NCBI GenBank assembly: GCA_024278715.1
Contig: JAJRSN010000161.1
Location: 1 to 6,436 of the forward strand
Length of the DNA: 6,436 bases
From: Calditrichota bacterium
GTDB taxonomy: Bacteria > Calditrichota > Calditrichia > Calditrichales > Calditrichaceae
Direction of reading: 5' to 3'
Part shown: positions 1 through 4,801 of the stretch, one piece after another
Numbering within the stretch: the first letter of the stretch is position 1
Layout: each line of letters begins with the position of its first letter
Translations under genes and position numbers: made by a program
Notes under the pieces: model-generated
The model's database searches: none
Seen by the model: only the letters and a program-made list of their open reading frames with translations
What the model was told of the DNA's origin: nothing

Positions 1-1569
1 AGTCTCTTCGGTTAAACCCTTAACCAGCCCCACAAGTTCTTTTTCGTCCTTTTTCCGGGTAAAAAAACTAACAATGATAGTGACAAGAAAAGTAATCAGC
101 CATGCCCACCAGGCTCTCCAGAAGTTAGCCGCCATGTCGCTGGCAACGTCGGACAGGGTAATTAAGGTTTTCGGGATCCAGTCGAATTTCACGGCAATAA
201 AAAGTGAGAACGAAGTAACCATTCCCGTAAGCAAACCCCAGAAGGCGCCGTTGGGAGTAATCCACCATACAAACATACCCAGGAGCATGGTTGCAAAAAG
301 CGGCGCGTTTACCCATGAAAAGATTGCCTGCATGTAATCCATGATTGTGGGCATACTCTTTGCCCAGTAAGCCGTCCCGACGCTTAGAATGATACCGGCG
401 ACCGTAGCCACGCGTCCCATCCAAAGCAGGTGGTCGTCCGAGGCTTCTTTGTTAATGACCGAGTGGTAAATATCATAGGTCCACACGGTGTTAAAGGCGC
501 TGATGTTGCCCGCCTGCCCCGCCATGAAACCCGCAAGCAAAGCCGTAACGCCAAGCCCGATTAAACCCGTCGGATAATAGCGCGCTATTAAAAGAGGCAA
601 AGCCGAGTCGTAATTGATCTTGCCTCCGTCTGTTAGTAAATGGAATCCGCTGCCAGGATCGTGCGCGAGAATGTAGGCAATAAGTCCGCCCAGCACTACA
701 ATGAACGGTAAGATCATTTTAAAGAAGGAAGCCAGAATGGGCGTCATTCGGGCGCTGCGTAAATCTTTTGCCGAAAAAGCACGCTGAACCACAAGAAAAT
801 CCGTGGTCCAATACCCGAATGAGAGAACAAATCCAAGACCAAGTACGATTCCTCCCCAGGTGATCATCATTCCATTTTGCGCGGGATCTGCCGAAGTGGA
901 CCACAGGGTACCAAACGATTCGGGAATTCTGCTCAGAATTTCCTGAACGCTGCCGATCTCAATAATGCCCATAATCGAAACGAGAAACAAACCGAACCAG
1001 ATCAGGAAAAACTGAATGATTTCAGTGAAAATCGCAGACATCAAGCCGCTTAGTGTCACATAAACGGCAACCGTTAAGGCGGACGCCCACATACTGATAT
1101 CCCAATTCCAGCCGAGAAAGGTGTGAAGCACCAAAGCCATGGCGTACAAATTGATTCCGGAGACCAACAAAGTCATAAAAGCAAAAGAAACGGCATTTAG
1201 CACGCGGGTTTTTTCATCAAAACGTAATTTTAAATATCCGGGCACCGATTTAATCCGGGCGCTGTAATAAAAGGGCATCATATAAATACCGAGGAAAAGC
1301 ATGGCGGGAATGGCGCCGATCCAGTAGAAATGAGCCACATACATTCCGTATTTAAATGTATTTCCTGTCATTCCCATTAATTCCAAAGCGCCGAGATTGG
1401 CGGAAAGAAAGGCTAAACCGGCAACCCATGAATTATTTTTTCGTCCCGCCAGAAAAAAATCTTCCTGACTTTTAGTGTAGCGTTTAAGGTAAAATCCGAT
1501 TCCCAGCACAAAAACAAAATAAAGGGCAATAATCAACCAATCCACTAAGGTTAAGCCTATATTTCCCAT
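1..1569 (-). CDS. Sodium:solute symporter (SSS) family transporter, C-terminus cut by window edge
   Basis: An uninterrupted reading frame of 523 codons runs from an ATG at 1569 to the window edge with no stop, so a short C-terminal piece is missing. The protein is an integral membrane transporter of the LeuT-fold SSS family (SLC5-like), which normally couples solute uptake to a sodium gradient; about 13 hydrophobic helices can be seen. Family marks are an N-terminal VDWLIIALYFVFVLGIGFY helix, the loop SQEDFFLAGR (residues about 38-47), SANLGALELMGM near residues 60-71, VPGYLKLRF, a FGYWTTDFLVVQRAFSAKD segment, and a helix-8 block ending in NTVWTYDIY (about 360-368). The C-terminal KKDEKELVGLVKGLTEE tail is typical of the family. 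The substrate is not readable from sequence; sugars and other small organic solutes are all possible. The canonical serine pair of the Na2 site is replaced by Ala350-Gly351. An AGGAGG lies 12 nt before the ATG, and a strong promoter with a long leader lies upstream. Confidence 0.93.
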   Translation of the reverse strand, partial: MGNIGLTLVDWLIIALYFVFVLGIGFYLKRYTKSQEDFFLAGRKNNSWVAGLAFLSANLGALELMGMTGNTFKYGMYVAHFYWIGAIPAMLFLGIYMMPFYYSARIKSVPGYLKLRFDEKTRVLNAVSFAFMTLLVSGINLYAMALVLHTFLGWNWDISMWASALTVAVYVTLSGLMSAIFTEIIQFFLIWFGLFLVSIMGIIEIGSVQEILSRIPESFGTLWSTSADPAQNGMMITWGGIVLGLGFVLSFGYWTTDFLVVQRAFSAKDLRSARMTPILASFFKMILPFIVVLGGLIAYILAHDPGSGFHLLTDGGKINYDSALPLLIARYYPTGLIGLGVTALLAGFMAGQAGNISAFNTVWTYDIYHSVINKEASDDHLLWMGRVATVAGIILSVGTAYWAKSMPTIMDYMQAIFSWVNAPLFATMLLGMFVWWITPNGAFWGLLTGMVTSFSLFIAVKFDWIPKTLITLSDVASDMAANFWRAWWAWLITFLVTIIVSFFTRKKDEKELVGLVKGLTEET

Positions 1570-1581
1570 TTCAGCAAAATT

Positions 1582-1587
1582 CCTCCT
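1582..1587 (-). promoter_or_regulatory. Ribosome binding site of the SSS transporter gene
   Basis: A perfect AGGAGG on the minus strand lies 12 nt before the ATG at 1569. The spacing is longer than the usual 5-9 nt. No in-frame ATG, GTG or TTG lies between it and that ATG, so it supports this start. Confidence 0.7.
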
Positions 1588-1658
1588 AATGTAATTGAAT
1601 ACCAAAGAAAAGATGCTATTAAATCATTCCGACTAAAAATTGAATTCAAATACGACCA

Positions 1659-1734
1659 AACGGATTCATGGCAACATTTCCGTTGATTCATTATTAAAAT
1701 TTTGTGATTCCAAAGCAGGCGTCCTCAAAATTTT
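1659..1734 (-). other. Structured part of the transporter leader: two inverted repeats
   Basis: The leader between the promoter and the transporter start contains two dyads. The outer one pairs AAAATTTTG (1696-1704) with CAAAATTTT (1726-1734): nine perfect base pairs around a 21-nt loop. The second pairs AACGGA (1659-1664) with TCCGTT (1679-1684) around a 14-nt loop. Neither is followed by a U-run, so neither resembles an intrinsic terminator. I recognise no known riboswitch. They could be regulatory RNA structure, an operator, or chance in A/T-rich DNA. The rest of the gap, 1570-1833, shows no reading frame with coding character. Confidence 0.4.
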
Positions 1735-1752
1735 TATCGCACATTAAACTAA

Positions 1753-1781
1753 ATTATAATGGATTTCGTTATTTAATTCAA
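1753..1781 (-). promoter_or_regulatory. Sigma-70-type promoter for the SSS transporter gene
   Basis: Read on the minus strand, TTGAAT (1781-1776) is followed by a 17-bp spacer and a consensus TATAAT (1758-1753), with A/T-rich DNA upstream of the -35 box. Transcription would begin near 1746, giving a leader of about 177 nt before the start codon. The site lies downstream of the terminator that closes the preceding operon, as expected for an independent transcription unit. The match is by eye. If the host uses a Bacteroidota-type sigma factor, the real promoter could lie elsewhere. Confidence 0.65.
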
Positions 1782-1833
1782 ATTTTTAGAATCTGTTTTT
1801 ATTAACGCGCCTATTTTGGATGCGACTTGCTTT

Positions 1834-1864
1834 AAAAAAATGGGATGGTATTGCGCCCATCCCA
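1834..1864 (-). terminator. Intrinsic terminator of the NfeD-QmcA operon
   Basis: On the minus strand an 8-bp perfect stem, TGGGATGG (1864-1857) with CCATCCCA (1848-1841), encloses an 8-nt loop and is followed directly by seven T residues (1840-1834). It starts about 55 nt after the stop codon of the SPFH gene. There is no T-run on the other side, so it acts only on minus-strand transcripts and separates this operon from the transporter gene. Confidence 0.9.
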
Positions 1865-1890
1865 CTGAAATTAACCGAAGATTAACATTA

Positions 1891-1911
1891 ATCGAAATTA
1901 AGGGTTTCGAT
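1891..1911 (-). repeat. Small inverted repeat just after the SPFH stop codon
   Basis: ATCGAAA (1891-1897) and TTTCGAT (1905-1911) form a perfect 7-bp dyad with a 7-nt loop, beginning 8 nt beyond the stop codon at 1919. No T-run follows, so it is not a terminator by itself. It may form a small 3'-end hairpin ahead of the true terminator, or be chance. Confidence 0.35.
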
Positions 1912-1918
1912 CTCTTCT

Positions 1919-2911
1919 TTATTTAGGAGTGTGATCGGAGAGTAATTCTTTAATCCCGCCCAAAGAACTCAAAACGCCCGTTGCTTCGAATGGCAGATAG
2001 ACTACTTTATTTTCTTTGCCGCTGACCATTTCTTTCAATGTTTCAATATATTTAATGGCGACCAAATATTGTGTGGGATTGCCCTGACTTTCTTTGATCG
2101 ATTTTGTAATGAGTTCGATCGCTTTTGCTTCGGCTTGGGCGATTTGTATCTTTGCCTCGGCTTCACCCTGAGCGCGCAATATTTTAGCCTGTTTCTCGCC
2201 GTTTGCCCTCTGAATTTCGGATTCACGAACACCTTCCGCTTCCAAAATACGCGAACGTTTTTCGCCTTCCGCCTGCAAAATAACCGCACGACGATCCCGC
2301 TCGGCGCGCATTTGTTTTTCCATGGCTTCTTTGATATCCTTTGGCGGTGTAATATCCTGCAATTCCACTCTGTTCACTTTAACGCCCCATTTGTCCGTCG
2401 CTTCATCCAAAATCGCGCGCAATTTTTGGTTAATCGTATCGCGCGAAGCCAACGTCTGGTCCAGGTCCAATTCACCGATCACGTTACGAAGCGTGGTTTG
2501 TGTGAGCTTTTCGATGGCGTCCGGTAAGTTCACAATTTCATAGACCGCCTTTCGGGGATCGGTTATCTGAAAATACAACAACGCATTAATTTCGATTACT
2601 ACATTATCCTTGGTAATAACGTGCTGGCGCGGAAAATCATAAACCGTTTCGCGCAAATCGATACGATTGATCGATTTGTGAACGATAATCTGGTCGCCGG
2701 AAGTTGTGACTTTAACGTATTTCCATTCGATTCTGCGAGGCGTTTCCAGAATGGGCCAGATAATGTGGATACCGCTGCCTAAAATACGATGAAATTTTCC
2801 GAGACGTTCGATGACCATCACCTGCGCTTGCTGAATGATCACCAGCCCTTTAACGGCAAAAACAATCACAAACAGGGCAACTGCAATCATTATTAGTGTA
2901 ACTTCTGTCAT
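1919..2911 (-). CDS. qmcA: SPFH/Band 7 membrane protein, QmcA/stomatin (slipin) type
   Basis: The 330-residue protein has one N-terminal membrane segment (about residues 5-28), then an SPFH/PHB domain starting QAQVMVIERLGKFHRIL and including RIDLRETVYDFP (84-94), VITKDNV (98-104) and WGVKVNRVELQDITPP (175-190). A long Ala/Glu/Lys/Arg-rich coiled coil follows (about 193-270) with repeated AEGEKRSRILEAEG-like units. The C-terminal part carries QYLVAIKYIETLKEM and LPFEATGVLSSLGGIKELL. Family members oligomerise into cage-like assemblies that organise membrane microdomains and work with an NfeD partner. It starts inside the end of the NfeD gene (ATGA overlap, 2908-2911) and has its own AAAGGAGG 7 nt before the ATG. 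Compared with E. coli QmcA as I recall it, about 18 residues are added near positions 62-80. The length is close to the usual 300-330. Family assignment is secure; orthology to E. coli qmcA is likely rather than proven. Confidence 0.93.
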   Translation of the reverse strand: MTEVTLIMIAVALFVIVFAVKGLVIIQQAQVMVIERLGKFHRILGSGIHIIWPILETPRRIEWKYVKVTTSGDQIIVHKSINRIDLRETVYDFPRQHVITKDNVVIEINALLYFQITDPRKAVYEIVNLPDAIEKLTQTTLRNVIGELDLDQTLASRDTINQKLRAILDEATDKWGVKVNRVELQDITPPKDIKEAMEKQMRAERDRRAVILQAEGEKRSRILEAEGVRESEIQRANGEKQAKILRAQGEAEAKIQIAQAEAKAIELITKSIKESQGNPTQYLVAIKYIETLKEMVSGKENKVVYLPFEATGVLSSLGGIKELLSDHTPK

Positions 2912-3360
2912 GATTTTTCCTCCTTTGAGTATGGTTCAACGATCAATTTAACGCCGTCTATGGCAACGACTTTTACCAATTCGCCTTCGGCAATTTTTGG
3001 GGATTTCTCCGAAATTGCTTTCCAGTCCTCTCCGCCGACTTTCACTCTGCCCTTATTATTTAAGGCGTCGATTTCTTCAATTACCAATGCTTTTTGACCA
3101 ATTAAGGCATCCACATTAGTCGGAGTTTGTTCTTCAGGGGGAAAGATGTATTTTAAATACAACGGGCGAACGGTTAAGAAAAAGATCAAAGTCCCCAAAC
3201 TGAAAACCAATAATTGCCATAAAAACTGTAACTGAAAATAGGCGGGAATGGCGGCTAACAAACACCCGCCGCCAAATGTCGCAACAATAAAGCCGGGCGT
3301 AAATATTTCAACAATGAAAAAAACGATACCGATAATTATCCAGAGATGCCACAATTCCAT
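2908..3360 (-). CDS. nfeD: NfeD family membrane protein, short form, partner of the SPFH protein
   Basis: This 150-residue protein has three hydrophobic segments (about 5-20, 24-41 and 45-66), opening with WIIIGIVFFIVEIFTPGF, a typical NfeD start. A C-terminal OB-fold domain (about 84-143) follows, with LIGQKALVIEEI, GRVKVGGEDWKAISE and GELVKVVAIDGVKLIVEP. It is the short form that lacks the N-terminal ClpP-like serine protease domain of long NfeD proteins. In this family the OB domain is cytoplasmic and is thought to interact with the SPFH partner. The gene overlaps the SPFH gene by 4 bp, the usual two-gene module. GGAGG lies 4 nt before the ATG at 3360, supporting the start. The family call is firm; no catalytic activity is expected. 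Confidence 0.93.
   Translation of the reverse strand: MELWHLWIIIGIVFFIVEIFTPGFIVATFGGGCLLAAIPAYFQLQFLWQLLVFSLGTLIFFLTVRPLYLKYIFPPEEQTPTNVDALIGQKALVIEEIDALNNKGRVKVGGEDWKAISEKSPKIAEGELVKVVAIDGVKLIVEPYSKEEKS
2919..2926 (-). promoter_or_regulatory. Ribosome binding site of the SPFH gene, inside the NfeD coding end
   Basis: AAAGGAGG on the minus strand sits 7 nt before the ATG at 2911 and within the last codons of the NfeD gene. With the ATGA stop-start overlap this allows both fresh initiation and translational coupling, and it fixes the start codon. Confidence 0.85.
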
Positions 3361-3418
3361 GCTCCCTCCGTAATTTGTTTATTATTATGTTAACACTGAA
3401 ATCCTTGCTTTTATGGGC

Positions 3419-3447
3419 ATAATATGTTAAGCGGCTTCTACGGTCAT
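3419..3447 (-). promoter_or_regulatory. Candidate promoter for the nfeD-qmcA operon
   Basis: On the minus strand ATGACC (3447-3442) and TATTAT (3424-3419) are separated by 17 bp. They match the sigma-70 hexamers at four and five of six positions. Transcription would start near 3412 and give a leader of about 50 nt. It is the best-spaced pair I found in the gap, but the -35 match is modest. The heptamer repeat at 3448-3468 abuts its upstream edge. Confidence 0.35.
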
Positions 3448-3531
3448 CGTAATGCGTAATGCGTTATCTCCACAATCGCTCAAAATCTTTAATAATTCAG
3501 CCAAGTTATTTTTTGGAAAATAAAAAAGCAT
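3427..3531 (-). CDS. Possible small ORF (34 codons) or gene remnant, function unknown
   Basis: On the minus strand an ATG at 3531 opens a frame ending in TAA at 3427-3429. The product begins MLFYFPKNNLAELLKILSD and ends with ITMTVEAA. The frame stays open upstream to a TAG at 3574-3576, with KKIVNVNKE just before the ATG. The composition looks protein-like: an amphipathic helix followed by a strand-like tail. The ribosome binding site is poor, since an AAGGA lies only a few bases before the ATG. The NALRITM portion is encoded by heptamer repeat units, which lowers the odds that it is functional. It could be a genuine micropeptide, the 3' end of a gene whose front was replaced by repeat DNA, or chance. 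I do not recognise a family. Confidence 0.25.
   Translation of the reverse strand: MLFYFPKNNLAELLKILSDCGDNALRITMTVEAA
3448..3468. repeat. Short heptamer tandem repeat, CGTAATG type
   Basis: Two identical CGTAATG units (3448-3454 and 3455-3461) are followed by a diverged CGTTATC (3462-3468). The period of 7 bp matches the larger mosaic about 90 bp away. It abuts the candidate -35 box of the nfeD-qmcA operon. Confidence 0.6.
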
Positions 3532-3560
3532 TTCCTTATTAACATTTACTATTTTCTTTC

Positions 3561-3715
3561 TACTCCTTACTGCCTACTACTGATCTCTGCTCTCTCTTTT
3601 TCCTTTTTCCTTTTTCATTTTTCATTTTTCTTACGCCCCACACGTCACTACCTTGCTACTTTGTTACTTGTTACTTGTTACTTTTACTTGTCACTTGCGC
3701 TCTCCGCTCTGCCCT
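3561..3715. repeat. Mosaic of changing 7-bp tandem units
   Basis: About 155 bp can be cut almost entirely into heptamers on the plus strand. The order is TACTCCT, TACTGCC, TACTACT, GATCTCT, GCTCTCT, three CTTTTTC, two ATTTTTC, TTACGCC, CCACACG and TCACTAC. After a 1-bp slip come TTGCTAC, another single base, three identical TTGTTAC, a 6-bp TTTTAC, TTGTCAC, TTGCGCT, CTCCGCT and CTGCCCT. Neighbouring units often differ by one or two bases, as if one unit type drifts into the next. The minus strand is strongly purine-rich. There are no spacers of constant length, so it is not a CRISPR array, and stop codons exclude coding on the minus strand. It recalls the heptanucleotide short tandem repeats described in cyanobacterial genomes, but that is only an analogy. 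Confidence 0.75.
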
Positions 3716-3879
3716 TCCGATTTAGCTGTTTTATTTTATACGTACAAACAACAGAGGGCATTATTCAAAAGCCTGTGTTAGAACATTAATGGGATTGAAC
3801 TTTTTTAATTGAAGTTATGTCCGGCTTACATTATCATTCCGAATCAATAAAAATTTCAGAAAAGACGGTGCGATAAAAA
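3716..3879. other. Intergenic stretch after the kinase gene, no clear element
   Basis: This A/T-rich stretch lies directly downstream of the kinase stop codon. I find no credible reading frame, no RNA gene, and no strong hairpin followed by a T-run on the minus strand, so the end of the kinase transcript is not defined. The only dyad is a weak 5-bp AACTT/AAGTT pair in the tract TTGAACTTTTTTAATTGAAG (the second arm runs one or two bases beyond that quote). Confidence 0.5.
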
Positions 3880-3892
3880 TCAGACGATGCGA
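3863..3892. repeat. Imperfect 11-bp direct repeat spanning the kinase stop codon
   Basis: AGACGGTGCGA (3863-3873) and AGACGATGCGA (3882-3892) match at 10 of 11 positions with starts 19 bp apart. One copy encodes the last residues of the kinase and the other lies just past the stop. It may be a small duplication or chance. Confidence 0.35.
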
Positions 3893-4767
3893 AAGGTTGA
3901 TTTTATTTTTTCCAAATCCAAGACCGGAGTCGCGCCTTTTTGCGAGGCAACATACGCGCCGACAGCATTGGCAAATTTTAGCAAACGAGAGCCGGAATAG
4001 CCTTCAAAAAAACCGTGCAGAAACGCCGCTAAAAAGGCATCCCCCGCGCCCACGGAATCAGACACCCGCACTTTGAAACCGGGATGTTCGAACCATTCTC
4101 CGTTCATAATCAACACAGAACCGTTTTCTCCCTTTGTCAGGCAGACTGCAGCGCAATCAAATTCTTCCACAATCATCTTAAGCGTACTTTTTTCATCACC
4201 TTTGGGGAGCCCGAACAGGCGGCAAATTGTAGCTAATTCTTCATCGTTTAATTTGATCATATCCGCTTTAAGCAGCGATTGCCTGATTGTATTTTTATCA
4301 TAAAACGGGGGACGAAGATTGACGTCAAATACTTTGAATGCCGGGGAATTCAACACTTTTTGAATGGTTTGCCTGCTTTCGGGAGAGCGCTGCGCCAGAC
4401 TTCCGAAGATCACTGCATCGGCTTGTTCTGCCTGCTCCGACAGCGCAGGTGTCGCTGCAATATGATCCCAGGCGACCGGAAAAATAATTTCATAGTTTGC
4501 GCTTCCCTGGTCATTTAAAGAAACCCGAACAAATCCCGTCTCGAATTGTTCGTCCACCTGAATTAATTCCGTGGATAGTCCCATTGTTTTCATTCTGCGC
4601 AGAATTTCTATTCCGAGGCGATCGTTTCCGACGCGGCTGACAAACAGCACCTGCTGACCCAGCATGTTTAAATGCGCTGAAACATTAAAGGGCGCTCCGC
4701 CCAAAAATAATCCTTCGGGCAGAGCGTCCCATAAAACCTCGCCGATGCAAAGAAATTTAGCGGACAT
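3880..4767 (-). CDS. PfkB/ribokinase-family sugar kinase, fructokinase-like
   Basis: With the ATG at 4767 the protein has 295 residues, normal for this family, which transfers the ATP gamma-phosphate to a sugar in the cytoplasm. The N-terminus reads FLCIGEVLWDALPEG, close to bacterial fructokinases. GGAPFNVSAHLNMLG (23-37) is the first family signature and sugar-contact region. DVNLRPPFYD (148-157) and KLNDEE (172-177, the NxxE magnesium motif) follow. DSVGAGDAFLAAFLHG (237-252) is the second signature, with Asp243 as the expected catalytic base and the GAG anion hole. A TTG at 4791 would add eight residues (start to 303), but the ATG start gives the family-typical N-terminus; the ribosome binding site is weak for both (GGAAA before the ATG). 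It begins 34 bp after the protease stop, so the two are probably co-transcribed. Fructose is the best guess; 2-keto-3-deoxygluconate or another sugar is possible. Confidence 0.9.
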   Translation of the reverse strand: MSAKFLCIGEVLWDALPEGLFLGGAPFNVSAHLNMLGQQVLFVSRVGNDRLGIEILRRMKTMGLSTELIQVDEQFETGFVRVSLNDQGSANYEIIFPVAWDHIAATPALSEQAEQADAVIFGSLAQRSPESRQTIQKVLNSPAFKVFDVNLRPPFYDKNTIRQSLLKADMIKLNDEELATICRLFGLPKGDEKSTLKMIVEEFDCAAVCLTKGENGSVLIMNGEWFEHPGFKVRVSDSVGAGDAFLAAFLHGFFEGYSGSRLLKFANAVGAYVASQKGATPVLDLEKIKSTFRIV

Positions 4768-4801
4768 CAGGTTTCCGGGCTTCTTGAACAAACATTACTT
4801 T

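Noticed and set aside
74..424. Open frames of 87 (plus strand) and 99 codons (minus strand, other frame) over the transporter
   Set aside because: Both overlap the continuous SSS transporter frame, which has clear family motifs and no frameshift; neither resembles a protein family.
1659..1734. Riboswitch in the transporter leader
   Set aside because: Two dyads are visible but no conserved riboswitch core that I recognise, and neither is paired with a terminator or with a sequestered ribosome binding site.
1696..1734. CRP/FNR-type operator
   Set aside because: A TTGTGA-like half site occurs in the loop side of the dyad but there is no matching TCACA-type half at the right spacing, and it lies downstream of the promoter.
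2035..2289. 84-codon minus-strand frame
   Set aside because: It is a shifted frame inside the SPFH coiled-coil coding region; its Lys/Arg-rich, low-complexity product is a by-product of the repeated codons.
2069..2527. 152-codon open frame on the plus strand
   Set aside because: It lies wholly antisense to the SPFH gene, is rich in Phe, Cys and Arg as expected for the reverse of a Glu/Lys/Ala-rich coiled coil, and resembles no family.
3561..3715. CRISPR-like array
   Set aside because: Units are 7 bp in direct tandem with no spacers, far below CRISPR repeat lengths, and no cas gene is present.
3716..3879. Terminator after the kinase gene
   Set aside because: Only a weak 5-bp A/T dyad is present, with no GC-rich stem followed by a T-run on the minus strand.
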